Shown piece after piece: positions 48,601-60,047 of a stretch of DNA of 64,000 nt. The DNA is from Vanessa cardui. Taxonomy: Eukaryota > Arthropoda > Insecta > Lepidoptera > Nymphalidae. Each line of letters starts with the position of its first letter. Position 1 is the stretch's first letter. Position numbers and translations under genes: made by a program. Below the pieces are notes generated by a model. That model worked only from the letters and a program-made list of their open reading frames with translations. It did no database searches and had not been told where the DNA came from. The stretch is taken from contig NC_061140.1 of assembly GCF_905220365.1 (NCBI RefSeq), positions 3,350,501 through 3,414,500 of the forward strand. Reading direction: 5' to 3'.

Positions 48601-51492
48601 AGCTCGCCGTCGTCCTTTCGAGACCATAGGGGATGCACTTTGATATCACGAGTTGCATTCCTATCTCAGAAGGCCGTTGGGGCACACCTCCAGGATCAGG
48701 TGATCGTTTGGGAGGGGGCGATTGACGACTTTTCCGGCGTCTGAAGTTGGTTTTGACTGGCTCCTGCGGGCACCGACCTTGCCCGGGATGGATGTGTTGT
48801 CTTTCCCAGACGACGCCCTCATCACGCTGATGGGGCGAACCTTTCAGATGGCGGCCCTAAAGTCGGAGTGTCGCTCACGGTGGATCGAATCGAGATGCTG
48901 GTCTTGAAGGTTTCTCTAACTAACACGGAGGCTTTCCTAATCCACGGTCCTCGCTGAGGTCTACAGCCCTCCACGGGACGGTAATTAAGGCGCAGACACA
49001 TATGAGGGATCAGGGCATCATCCTGGATGGTAGATGGAGCTTCGGGCAACATTTTGTCCAACTCAGCTTGAAGCTAATCAATGCCAAAAACGAGGACCTA
49101 AAACACCTTGCCTGTGTGCGATCTATGGCATTGTATTTTTTATTTACTGTAAATAAATAAATCTAATCCAATCCATCAGTCCATTTCCAGCCACTACTGG
49201 ACATAGGCCTCTCGAATTGCACGCCACTCAGATCGTTCTTGGGCTACTCGCATCCAGCTCCTGCCAGCCGTCTAGTGTAAGTCGTCACTCCACCGTGCCC
49301 GAGGACGTCCTACACTACGTTTGCCGAGACGCGGTCTCCACTCTAGAACACGTTTTCCCTGACGGTTATCGGTTCTGCGACAAATATGGCCCGCCCACTG
49401 CCACTTCAGCTTACTAATCCGGTGGGCTATGTCGATGACTTTGATTCTCTGGCAGATCGCCTCATTTCTGATGCGATCCCGCAGAGAAACGTCGAGCAAA
49501 GCCCTTTCCATAGCACGCTGAGCGACTTTAAACTGGTGGATCAGCCTTGCCGTGAGTGTTCACGTTTCGGCTCCGTATGTCATGACGGGTAGGGCGCACT
49601 GGTTGAAGACTTTCGTCTTAAGGCACTGTGGGATCGACGATGTAAAGATTCGACGTAATTTACCCAACCCGCTGAATTATAACTGAATTCTTCTATTCAC
49701 CTCGTCCTCAAGGTTGTTTCTACCTAATCACAAAGTCTGCCCTAGGTAGACAAATTTTTGAACAACTTCGAAGACGGTACCGTGTATCGCAATCGATTCC
49801 GGTAGAACATGTTCAATAAACATGACCTTGGTTTTATCCAAGTTCATCCGTAGGCCGATGTGCCGTGGGAACAGTGCTGCTGATCCGCTTCGCAGAAGAA
49901 GGCCAGAAGAAGGGGTCTTCGCAATTAAGGGTTTCTGTACCCTGAGAACTCCCTAGGAAGTGGAACCCCGCAGAGGTGAGCCTACCGTCAGGACGTCACG
50001 GTAGTATGCACAAACGATCTCGTGACATCCTCCAAAAAGACGGAGTTAGTGTTTAACGTTGGTTTTTTAGCAGGTATACACCCCGCCCCCCACCTCATGT
50101 GGAGAAAAAGTGGTATGCGTTTTCGCAGCGAAAAAAAGAGCGGCATAATAGGTATTGCACACGGGCGACAAAACAGCTAGCAGCAGGCCTGGTAATACTT
50201 TCCTGTTATGTAGAATGATCCTAATAATTTGTAATTCTATTGCTGTTTTTATAATAATTTATATACCAGACTCGAGATGGCCCAGTGGTAAGAACGCGCG
50301 CATCTTAACCGATGATTGCGGGTTCAAACCCAGGCAAGCACCGCCGATTCATGTGCTTAATTTGTCTTTATAATTCATCTCGTGCTCAGCGGTGAAGGAA
50401 AACACCGTGAGAAAACCTGCAACATGTGTATTCCAGAATTTACAGGCTGTTGTTGTTGTTGTATATACCAGCTACTATTCCAAGGTTATAAATGTTGTTA
50501 TTATTTTGTAACAAATATTATGACGTATTCGTATAATACCTCGATTGCCATGTAGGTGCTACGTAGTCGATGAACTTCGCCCTATCGGACCTGAAAAACA
50601 CTGGTGTACCTCCAATATCTGCCTCGCGTCTCTGTAAAGCTCCTACAACTCCATCGAAACTGCCGTTACGTAAATACCCCCATGAATTGGTTCTTTGCAG
50701 GCTATATCTATCTTAAGAAATATTCATTACAAAAATATATACATCTATAAACAGGTAACTTTTATAAAGACACTAACGTTACCTGTAATTGTACATATTT
50801 TCTAGATACTTTATCAAAGTATAGAATTTCAATTTATGTAAGGAATCAACAATTACGCCCGGCTTTGTATATTCTAAATAGTGTTCAAAAGTTTGATTGA
50901 CTATGGGATCAAGTACTACTACAGCACATTTTAATACAACTCCCGTCAAATTCGTCCTTATATTTTGGTTTGCATACAACTTTTGATTCCAGTATCCCAA
51001 ATAATCAACAACAAAAGAGCCGTGAGTATAAAACCCGTTATTAAAAACTTCATATAGGTAATAAAAATTGTTTCTTCCACTTTTTTTAATGAGTATAAAA
51101 TCAGAGTTAATATCAATTGGATATTGTGACAAAGTATTAGATGTACTTATTAAATTATTAGTATAGATCAACCAAGTGTATGACCTCTTAAAAAATCTTT
51201 TATCTATAATTTCGAAAATGCTATACCAAGAGGTACAAGCTGTATCTACAATAAAACCAAGCTTTGAGTGACCGAAATAACCGATATTTGTAAAATTGAG
51301 TTCTGTTTTTAAACTTGTGATTTTTATATTATTTGCAAAAAATACTTTCTGATTAAGGACAACTTTAGAAAGATTTTGGCAATGAAACATCACTGCATTC
51401 TCTAAATTTTTCGATTTAAATATATCTATATATATAGAAACTGCCGAAATGGAACAAAATTTAAATATTAACACAAATATAAATAAATTCAT
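45682..51492 (-). CDS. Ionotropic receptor, IR75-like chemoreceptor
   Basis: A variant ionotropic glutamate receptor, expected at the plasma membrane of chemosensory neurons and usually partnered with a co-receptor such as IR8a. Six exons on the minus strand: 50783-51492, 50540-50701, 47406-47632, 46687-46898, 46292-46563, 45682-45913. They total 1815 nt, 604 aa, with consistent phases. There is a signal peptide (about 1-18) and a long N-terminal region, then ligand-binding lobe S1 (SWGYLRNGSFDGVVGALQRR, ADIGGTPVFF), transmembrane M1 (about 316-339), pore end SQQG (about 362-366), M2 (about 372-395), lobe S2 (about 400-550) and M3 (about 567-592). The RPCFI..RHPK..G.FY..Y.RPL block is typical of the IR75 group. 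The family member cannot be named without a tree. The intron 47633-50539 is filled with transposon remnants. Confidence 0.9.
45954..46155 (+). repeat. Repeat family A, degenerate copy
   Basis: GGGCACATGGGTCATCTGATGG at the start and CTTGCGAACTAAGGACTTATC further in match the family A head and middle. It lies in the last receptor intron (45914-46291). Confidence 0.5.
48040..49110 (+). mobile_element. Degenerate R1-clade-like LINE fragment
   Basis: Translated pieces carry reverse-transcriptase landmarks: STIDALNTLK, then VVLTVSPDVANAFNNL (motif A), then GMDVLSFPDDALITL (motif C, normally YADD), then KVSLTNTEAFLIHGP and ILDGRWSFGQHF from the thumb region. The frame shifts and stops repeatedly, so it is dead. 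The R1-like assignment rests on these motifs only. It lies in the receptor intron 47633-50539, antisense to the host gene. Confidence 0.75.
49160..50060 (-). mobile_element. Degenerate RTE-like LINE 3' end
   Basis: On the minus strand the sequence encodes NLDKTKVMFIEHVLPESIAI, then a YLGQ-type thumb motif, MTYGAETWTLTARL and RALLDVSLRDRIRNEAICQR, ending with KWQWAGHICRR and VGRPRARWSDDL. This is the usual tail of endonuclease-reverse-transcriptase LINEs of the RTE type. Stops and shifts show it is inactive. The segment 49870-50060 is less certain and may belong to another element. It lies in the same intron as the R1-like fragment but in opposite orientation. Confidence 0.75.
50272..50455 (+). 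mobile_element. tRNA-derived SINE, family B, internally deleted
   Basis: The head is GATGGCCCAGTGGTAAGAAC with B box GGGTTCAAACCC and the CTCGTGCTCAGCGGTGAAGG block. A jump then runs from GTGTATTCCA to GAATTTACAGGCTGTTG, so about 100 bp of the body are missing. It lies in the receptor intron just before exon 50540-50701 in plus coordinates. Confidence 0.8.
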
Positions 51493-52825
51493 TTTTATAG
51501 ACTGACTTCGTCGAAGACAATAAGGCGAAGAAATAAATCGTAGCGTTATATTAAATTAGTTCTGACAGGAAAATTGCTGAGAAGTTATTACTGTCACCAT
51601 CACATCACATTACGGATTCGAATTATAATACTGTAATGAGAGTTTCTTGATGTTTAAATGATAACTAATGTTCCGAAGTGATTTTAAGTTACAGTGCGTC
51701 CTTGATTTATGTTAATATCGATCGTTTGGATTTTTTTTTTATTAAACATGTACAGTCAGAGTAAAAAAAACCTTCGTCAGATTTCAAATTCATTCCTATA
51801 TCAAATATTAAATTCTTATTACCTTTTGAATCTAAAGATCAAATCATCACGAAACAATATGTCATTCTCGATCAGTGAAGCAGAGAATATCGCTCATACT
51901 GAGCTCACGTAAATAGAACTTAAGATGACGAACCTTTTCTTACCATGACTACATTATTTTTTTAATGAACCGAATTAATTCCGTATGATCATAATTTTAA
52001 ACTAATTTTGTGTTATCCTTTACACGTCAGATATTCCAGAATTTAAGGGTTTCCTTTATAGGTATTTAAAAAAATTAAATAGTAACACAGCAATGTCGTC
52101 GCCAGAAATTTTCAAATGTTACTCTTTTCTTCATGCGAATGCACGATACCAAAATATTGAGTTTAACCAATGATGTTGTAGTAAACAGATATTTTATTAA
52201 CGCGCAAAAATTGAAGACTAAAAATCATCCTAATTTGCCTTTAGCCATTTTACGTAGTAATACATCATAATTACGTAGTAATACGTTTTGCGTAATTAAA
52301 ACATCTAGTTATCCCTTTTACGTATTGATTTTATCAAGCTATCCTTTTTACTTTTACCGAAATGTAAAAATAAACTAAAATAAACGGTCCCCGGCGCCAC
52401 ACACTTTTTTCTGTTGTTTAGTATGGATATAATATAGCTGTTGTTTATTAGAATATCATTGAGTTTAACCATATTTATTTATCTTGAATTGTATTTAATT
52501 TAATAGGAGTGCTCAAATTAAAAACACAATTATAAGAATCTTTATGTCTACATAACAAAACAAAGATATTAATTAAACTTGTTTTGTATATAAATAACTA
52601 AATTCACTATGTATATTTAAATTTTAAATGTTAAGGCCTTGCCTTGTTGCCGGAAATACATTCCAAAAAACTATAGTTATGGTGCATATTTTGTTGATGT
52701 TGAAAATATTTTATGTAAAAACATAATACATAAAATATAAGCACTAAAAATGTTTTTGTTTTTCAAACAATATATATTCCATAATATAACAACACCACAT
52801 AATGTTGTTTATTTGACATAATTAT
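51493..52825. other. Receptor upstream region and LanC-like 3' flank
   Basis: Holds the promoter side of the receptor gene, a MITE (51753-51950) and AT-rich DNA, including a short direct repeat TACGTAGTAATAC (about 52252 and 52275). The right part probably contains the LanC-like 3' UTR. No further gene is seen. Confidence 0.5.
51753..51950 (+). mobile_element. Tc1/mariner-like MITE, copy 3
   Basis: The left end is CAGTCAGAGTAAAAAAAACC preceded by TA. The right end, reverse-complemented, is AGTCATGGTAAGAAAAGG. Internal sequence matches the copies at 17796-17994 and 42020-42203. Confidence 0.75.
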
Positions 52826-54127
52826 TTAATAAACATATGTTGAGAAAACATCTTGGAAGGGAAATTCAGCCATTTCAGGTACTAAGACATCAGCTAAATA
52901 GCATGCAGTCCCGGCAGTACCTTCATACAAACTCTCAGGATTATCTGGGAGCCTTGCATCCCTCATAAACTCTTCAGTATTCATAAAATCAACAAACCGA
53001 ACAGCTCTGTGAAGATATTTTTCTTCTCCAGTCAATCTGTATAAAAGAAGAAATACATAGCCATTGCCAGCCACACCGTGACATATTCCAGGTCCTTTAC
53101 GAAGCAAGCCCTTCTGCCAAACAGCATCTCCAGCCTTGACACAAGCATTAAGGAACTTTTGATCTTTGAATACTAAATAAGACTTTGCCATTAAATAAAT
53201 AGTACCAGGTGCTCCATGGCACCAGTGAATGAGCTTATGATCAGATAAACCAATTTCTTCCATACAGCAAGGCCAGTTCCCACCATCGGTTTGTAAAGAA
53301 CACATGAAGTGAACTGTTTCCTTTACATCCTGAGCAGCTGATGTATTGAAGTCCAAGTAACCAGGCACAGATAGAAGAATCTGTAAAATAAAACTTATAC
53401 CATGTGCGGCACCTAAATACTCAGTATTATAATAGTGGTACATCAATGGGCATGGACTTCTGTGTTTCTTTGAATATTCTCGTCCAGACATAACTATCAT
53501 ATCACAGATTTTATACAACTCCTCATTTGAGAAAATCTGTGTTTGTATCTCTCGACTTATCCACAGAGCTCCAGCTAGGTATCCAGCTCGACCGACGAAA
53601 AATTCATCACCCCCGCATTTAAGAAATTTAGGGTTTAAATAGTAATTATAAAGGGACTTATATGCTTTTACATAATCGACAAATTTTTTATCTCCTATTT
53701 CTTTCTTTAAAGCTGTCGCAAGAGCGTAAGTCCCAGCGTCGCCAAGGAGAAATGAGGTTTTGTCACCCGCTGATGTTTCCAATGCAGGGGCGAGATATTC
53801 TAGTGCTTTCTCTAAATAGCTGCTTCTTTTTTCAGATAGTAAAGGATTCTTTGACAAATAATAAAACATAAACGATACACCGGTTACTCCGACATATAAT
53901 CCACCCTCGACGTTTTTATGGGTTGGTTGTAACCTTTTCGTAATATTGGTAAGAAGGTCATTAATTTGACTAATTATTTCGTCTTTGTGAAGCGGTACAT
54001 CTCCAGGCTTGTAATCATCGTAAGGGTTTGGAAAATAACGCACCATATTTAATCCAAATGGAGTTAATACGGAGAGAAAATTACGTAAGGATAAAAATGA
54101 AGTTACCGTTTTCAAAATTTTACTCAT
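52826..54127 (-). CDS. LanC-like protein (LANCL family), intronless
   Basis: A 433-aa eukaryotic relative of bacterial lanthipeptide cyclases. Animal LANCL proteins add glutathione to dehydroamino-acid sites in damaged proteins; they fold as an alpha/alpha barrel around a zinc ion. The zinc ligands are visible: Cys in HWCHGAPG (about residue 304) and the Cys-His pair in GICHGVAGNGY (about 349-350). GG-containing barrel repeats include GGLYVGVTGVSF, LLGDAGTYAL, FVGRAGYLAG, AAHGISFIL and LYEGTAGTACYLADVL. Length and order match the roughly 400-430 aa animal family. The N-terminal about 25 residues are hydrophobic/basic. The start is the only ATG before the first conserved block. Which of LANCL1-3 it corresponds to cannot be settled by eye. 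It is head-to-head with LRRC49. Confidence 0.95.
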   Translation of the reverse strand: MSKILKTVTSFLSLRNFLSVLTPFGLNMVRYFPNPYDDYKPGDVPLHKDEIISQINDLLTNITKRLQPTHKNVEGGLYVGVTGVSFMFYYLSKNPLLSEKRSSYLEKALEYLAPALETSAGDKTSFLLGDAGTYALATALKKEIGDKKFVDYVKAYKSLYNYYLNPKFLKCGGDEFFVGRAGYLAGALWISREIQTQIFSNEELYKICDMIVMSGREYSKKHRSPCPLMYHYYNTEYLGAAHGISFILQILLSVPGYLDFNTSAAQDVKETVHFMCSLQTDGGNWPCCMEEIGLSDHKLIHWCHGAPGTIYLMAKSYLVFKDQKFLNACVKAGDAVWQKGLLRKGPGICHGVAGNGYVFLLLYRLTGEEKYLHRAVRFVDFMNTEEFMRDARLPDNPESLYEGTAGTACYLADVLVPEMAEFPFQDVFSTYVY

Positions 54128-54695
54128 TCAATAGTGTAATTATATGAGTAATAATTTATATTAAGCTTAGAAGATTCAAATGTCGTCGCTACTTTTTGTT
54201 TTCTTTCTTCATAATATTTGTTTTCGCATTTCGCTACATGACAGTTAAGTTAACCATTACTCAGTGTAGCCAACATAATAAAATGAATATTGCAAAAACG
54301 TATAAAAATATCCATAAAAATAAAGACTTAAAGTAATTAGTAAATTTGCCTTAAATGATCAACTTACCTTAGCAAACCTGTGGTTATAATAAATATATTC
54401 TTATTCATATCTTATAAGTTCCATGTGAGCTATTTTCATAAATATAACTATAATACAGAAAATTAATAGTTACTTAGCAACCATTACAGATTTTGATAAA
54501 ATAGACCAAAACTGCCTTTTAAACGAATTTAAAGAATAATATGAAACGGGACCAATTGAACAAATTTTATACTGTTTTAAATTAATTTTAAGCTAATGCC
54601 TATTACATACAATCGTGGAAATGTAATATGAAATATTAATCAATGTGTTACAAAACTTTCTTTTCAACATTAATATATAAATATATATATTTTAG
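54128..54695. other. Bidirectional promoter region, LanC-like / LRRC49
   Basis: AT-rich gap between two diverging genes. The first coding exon of LRRC49 should lie here, because exon 54696 must be entered in phase 0. Two weak candidates exist: ATG at 54238 followed by ACA|GTTAAG, and ATG at 54541 with a donor ACT|GTTTTA. Neither is convincing. Confidence 0.4.
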
Positions 54696-57600
54696 GTAAG
54701 AAAAATAGCTTTTCATACAAGAGGAAGATCGGCACAGTCTTTTGATGTTAGTGGATCACGAGTTGATTCAGGAGCAGGTGGAGATGGACGGCAATTTCTT
54801 CAAATACGACCTGCATTGGCGGATCATCGCACTACCACTCTACAACGTTCTAACACAATATTATCTGGGTAATATAACCACGAAAAATGTTGTAAAGATA
54901 TAATGTTTAATTAGGGATTATCTCTGCAAATTTTCTTATTAAATATGATAATACAAATTTCTATTAATTTTAAATTTAATAGGAATAATTATGCGTGCAA
55001 GGAAGATATCAAAGATGAGACTATTAGTTTACAAGCTATTGGAGAAGGCAAAGTACAATTGTCTCGAACACCACAGGAGAAGGATCGCTTACCCGACAGA
55101 ATTAGTCTTGATAGGTATTTATTGATGCTGTTCGTGTTTATTACAAATGATAAATCATTACAATTTTATTTTATAAGCATTACATAACTAATTATAGAAG
55201 CATTTAAATGCATATGATTTCTTGTATTATGTAAAAGAATAACTTTCAGACGGGGACTTTCGTCAATACCGCATATAGTAGGAGAACCTGGATTACGTCT
55301 TTTGTCATTGCAACATAATTTAATAAATACTTTATCTGGTCTCTCTCCTCTTGATTTGAGTAAACTTGTATTTCTCGATGTATATGACAATCAAATAGAC
55401 AAAATATCGTCGCTCGAGAGACTATTCAGCTTGAGGGTACTGTTGATGGGTAAAAACAGGTAAATTATTTCTTTTAAAAATTACAGATTGATTGATTGTA
55501 TTCTCAATTATTGTGAGTAACATAAATAATAACAATTTCAGAATCAAGAGGATTGAGGGGTTATCAAATCTGTTAAAACTAGAGGTATTAGACTTGCATG
55601 GTAACAGGATAACAAAAGTCGGAAGCTTGTCTAATCAAAGTGAACTTAAAGTTCTTAACCTAGCTGGTAACCAAATAAAATGCATTGGACAAACAGATCT
55701 TCAGGGCCTTGTATCATTGAGGGAATTGAATTTAAAGCGAAATCGCTTAAGGAAATTACAAGGTTTTCAAAACACTATTAAATTACAAAAACTATTTCTT
55801 GGAAATAATGATTTACAAAGGTAAGAAAATGTAATGCTTTACACACCATATTTTATTAAACAGAAAAGTAGCTAATATATTTTTTTAATTTATTTATTTA
55901 GTATAGAAGACGTCGCGTCACTAGCAGAAGCTATAACATTATCAGAAGTTTCTTTGGATAATAATCCAGTAGCACTAGGTGGTGATTGTACTCCATTTTT
56001 AGTTTCTTATCTTCCGAATCTACTTACACTAACCAACATGCACGTTAGTGAACAGGTGAGAAATTAATTCAAAGGGCTTACATGACTTTTTTTGATAAAT
56101 GAATCATGTTTATTCATTATTAAATAAAACATTTTACTGGACATAACGGCATATTCTGTTATTAATATTAATAGGTTCGTAGAGCTGCAATGGCTTGGCG
56201 GAGTAACAAAGAAGCAGCACATGCAGCGTATTGTGCTCTTAGTGGTTCGGCACAACAAGCTGCCCGTCGTGATCAAATAATCCATAATGCACGTACTAAT
56301 TGGGAATTACTCAGGTTTAGTTATTTTTGTATATCAATAGTCACACTTTTGTCATTTGATCACTTTATATAATTATATATTCCCACTTTTTTATCGTTTC
56401 AGATCAGAAAATAAGTGTTTTAGTAATACTGCTAGCCCAGATAAACAGATTGATATTGGTAAAGAATTTGAATTACAGAATTCCTCGACAAAAGTAACTC
56501 AAAATGATGGTACACAGACGGTAGAAACTACCGTTATTCCTGATTTAATAGCATCTACTAGGCACGTAGATGTAGAAGATGCAGACTGCAAACCTAATAA
56601 TAGTGACGCAAAAATTAAAGCAAAGCCTGATAAAACAAATTCTAAGACTTCGCGTAAGTTACAAAGAAGCTCGACTGCTCGTAAACCGTCAGATAAAAGG
56701 GTAAATTTTTCGGAACGAAGCGCTTCACAAGAAACAGACGCTTCGCATTCAACGTCTACTAGTAGTGATTTAAGATTACCACCAATTTTACTACCAATAA
56801 TATCTTCACTTGAAAATGTTAAATTATCGGATAGCTCAGAACCTGTACTAAAACGTTGGGAGAGTATTTCAAGTGTTGAACCAATAGGTGATTCCTCATT
56901 TAGCTCACTACCTTCATCGACAAGTGAGAGTGAAGAAGAAACCAGTAAAACACATTTCCGAAGAAATCCAACTGTTTTAAGGAAACGAGAAAATTTTAGT
57001 ACAATGCGATCAAAATCCGTTTGCGATCCTGAAAGCCGAAGAACTAAAACGATTACTAAAAATTCTGACAATATAGAGAGTGGTAGCAACATTTCAGGTA
57101 ATACAAATTTTGGATCTGTTGCGACATCTTCAACATCAGGAAGTGATAATAATAGCAAGGTTTTACGGAGACAAGGTTCCTTAAATAGCAGATTGAACAA
57201 TCGAAACATTCGTAGTGCTACTGTTACAAGGAGAAACGAAAGGGCCTCATCCGCTCATCGAGCTTCAACTGCTAGAGTTAAGCCTAGCAAAAATTTGGCA
57301 AGTTTAAAGTCTTCGGAACCCGTACCTAAGCAGATTCCTATATCTAAAGATAGGGAACAGGGTGTTGACTATTTGGTCGAAGTAAGCGATGGCCTTGTGA
57401 GTGCATGGGGCGCTGGTGCAGTACGTCGACTGTCTCGTGACTGGGAGTGGGATCGAGCAAAAACTGTAACACGTGCAGCATTCCACTACGTACACTTTAA
57501 TGCAGTCGCTCAGTCTTTACAAGAATTAAAAGCAAAGTAAATATTTAAAATGTTCAAATAGCTACAAAATGATTTGTGTATGTAAATGTAAATATAAAAA

Positions 57601-58420
57601 CACATTTTTAAAATTTCAGATTTCCAAATGTAACTCATATATCAATTCGTGCGACAGGAATTCAACATTTAGGTCAATTACACGCATTAGCCGAATTAAG
57701 AGGCTTGACAGGCTTGACTATAATGCCAGAAGGTAATCCTATCGGTGTCAAAACTTGGCGTGAATATGCAATCTATAGACTTGCTCATTGGGGTCTCAAA
57801 GAAATTAACAATGAACCGGTAACGAATACTCATTTTTTGTTGACATTATAGCACTAAAGTTATATTTTTACAATAAATATGTATAATTCCGTTATACATT
57901 TTTTTTCCTAATAAGGTTACTGATGAAGAATTAAAGTCAGCTAACCAGACATTTAATGGTTTAAGTGACATAGTACTGCGGGCACTCCCTGACGCTCCAT
58001 TACAACCTTTATTAGCAAGGTTAGGAAAAAGTGGGAATTGCACAGTTAGTGCTAAAACTTGGCTTAGAGGAGCTGACCCAGCTTTACGAGATGTTATAGC
58101 TAAAGAAGCTTTACAGTATAAGAAAGGTCATATTTCTCAGGTAAAAACGTTCATTTTATTTAAAGCAATGTTAATGTTTATAAATTCTGATTATAACCGT
58201 ATTACTTAATGTGCAGGAAGATATGAGTTGGAGAGTTCGTGGCCGGGGTCAACTATCAAACGCGATTGATTTGGCATGTGGCGCTGCAATTCGTCTTCGC
58301 ACACTCGAACTTCAGTGGCCAACAATATTCATAGAAATGATTGAAGAGGTTTTAAGGGATTTCGCAAATATGGAAACTCATGTTAAGGAACAGATGCGAT
58401 TTCTCATGGATTCTTTGTGA
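54696..58420 (+). CDS. LRRC49: Leucine-rich repeat protein 49 (5' end unresolved)
   Basis: In animals LRRC49 is a subunit of the TTLL1-type tubulin polyglutamylase complex, acting at centriolar satellites and cilia. Ten exons are seen: 54696-54868, 54983-55114, 55250-55459, 55542-55820, 55902-56055, 56175-56314, 56403-57536, 57620-57818, 57916-58140, 58217-58420. They code for 949 residues plus an unseen first exon. Leucine-rich repeats occupy about 105-300 (LRLLSLQHN, LVFLDVYDNQI, LEVLDLHGNRI, LKVLNLAGNQI, LRELNLKRNRL). The C-terminal part has the family signature YLVEVSDGLVSAWGAGAV, then FPNVTHISIRATGIQHLGQL, EGNPIGVKTWREYAIYRL and QWPTIFIEMIEEVLRDF. Exon 7 is 1134 nt and inserts a long Ser/Thr/Lys-rich, probably disordered segment, making it longer than human LRRC49 (about 690 aa). 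Confidence 0.92.
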
Positions 58421-59347
58421 CATTCTTTTCTTCTCTAAAGAAGCGTACAAAAATATTGTGAGATGTTATACATAAAAATCATGTTGCTATTGATCACAAA
58501 TAGTGATAGAAAAATATTTGCTTTTATAGTTAGAAAACGAATACAAATAACATATGCACTAAATGTTATCAATGTTACTCGATTTATATCGAAGTTAAAT
58601 TTAAATATGATAGAACAGGTACCCACTACCTACCAACATGTTTATATGTTATCAAATCTGTTCGTCTATTTTAATATTTAGGTTAACTCATATTGTTCAG
58701 AACTGATGAATAATTTCAAATAGTTGCTCAATATATTTACTAGACTGTAATTCAAGAACCAATAGCCGATTAAAATATTTTGTAAATTCATTTGAGAATA
58801 GTATTTATTTAGTGTATGAGTAGACTAATAAATAGTAAATAAAGTTAAAAAAAATCTTTAACATGATTGTTTTTTTATGTTGTCTAACCGTGTTCATATT
58901 TCACGCTATTAATATGAAAGGACCCTAAAATACTTTTTTTCAAACGTGTAGGTACTTCATCCGCCCTATGTTTTAATTAAATAAAATAAATGTGTATTAT
59001 ACATAACTTTATTTAGTATGTACCGCTTGCTTGGTAAAAAATCACTTTAATCTGTCACTAGTCGTTATGCTATATGTTTAAAGAAACATATTTATATTTA
59101 GCTACGTAATTACTTATTATTGATAGTCTGAAATTGTCTACCAGTGTGTCGATGAAAATATCTTGAATGCGCCACAGCTAACTTATTGTAGTTAAACACA
59201 CTGAAATGTCAATTGTCAAAAATTTAACTTTCAACTTGATCTTGTAATTTCTCCAAACGAAGAATTACCTATCTATATCAACAAGAACCAAAACAAAATC
59301 TCATCACCGCTTTTAATAATAATGTAATTAAATTTAAACGTCACGAT
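58421..59347. other. LRRC49 3' UTR and SNAPIN promoter region
   Basis: AT-rich; open frames on both strands near 58435-58681 are low-complexity and not convincing. The LRRC49 3' UTR probably ends near the AATAAA signals at about 58840-58860. No gene is seen. Confidence 0.5.
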
Positions 59348-60043
59348 ATGGATGACACGGAAAGCACAACAACATCAGCGGATGAGAACACTGGCAACTT
59401 GTGTGACAATCCGACTAGAGATACTCTCGCCGAGGGGCTGTTAGGCTTGCTTAAGCCAACAGTGGACCAATTAGATGATCGAGTGAGAATAACGAGGTAA
59501 TTATTTAAATTAATTTCCTGATAAACCGTTCGATTCCATTGTAGAGTATTTATTATCTTTTTTTTTTATTTAGGATTTCACAGTTAGAGCTAAAGCAACA
59601 GATTGAATCTTTAAACGAAGAGTTGCTAAAAGTAAGAGAGGCACTTAATAATCATCCAGATTTAGACCCCTATGTCAAGAAACTGATAGCTTGTAAACAT
59701 AAAGTCACAGTCGTGCTTAATGTCCTACAGGCATCCCAGGTAAGCCTGTGTGTACCATCGTGAAATATACGTAAAGTTGTTCTTTAAGTAGAGTATTTTA
59801 AAATTTCAGTACTTTGTGACTTACATTCAGACACAATATAATTAAATCTAAAGCAGCTTACAGTGTCCTTGTCCACTCTTATAATAAACTAATTAATTAA
59901 TATTTTAATTTCAGGACAGACTTAATGAAATAAGACGAATGATCAATAAAGAAAAGAGTGTTCGACCAACATTGACTGAAACCTCGCAAGAACCGCAACA
60001 AAGTACAAGCAATTTTATTTCCGACCGTGGGTGTATCAACTAA
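59348..60043 (+). CDS. SNAPIN: Snapin, BLOC-1/BORC subunit
   Basis: A small coiled-coil protein of the BLOC-1 and BORC complexes, which act in biogenesis and positioning of lysosome-related organelles and in synaptic vesicle trafficking. Three exons: 59348-59496, 59574-59739, 59915-60043, coding for 147 aa (human about 136). A variable acidic N-terminus is followed by the hallmark RDTLAEGLLGLLKPTVDQLD, then SQLELKQQIESLNEELLKV, LDPYVKKLIACKHKV and NVLQASQDRLNEI. These heptad-rich segments cover about residues 24-120. The ATG has G at -3 and G at +4. The stop codon (60041-60043) lies only four bases before the ATG of HEMK2, so the two may share a transcript. Confidence 0.95.
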
Positions 60044-60047
60044 TATA

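Noticed and set aside
49217..49592. Plus-strand open frames around 49.2-49.6 kb
   Set aside because: Shadows of the minus-strand RTE-like LINE reading frame.
56499..57209. 236-codon minus-strand frame
   Set aside because: Antisense shadow of the long LRRC49 exon 7, whose plus-strand frame fits the splice phases.
60027..60047. GTG start extending HEMK2 by seven codons
   Set aside because: A GTG start is not expected in a eukaryotic nuclear gene. The ATG at 60048 has a strong context and directly precedes the conserved N-terminus.
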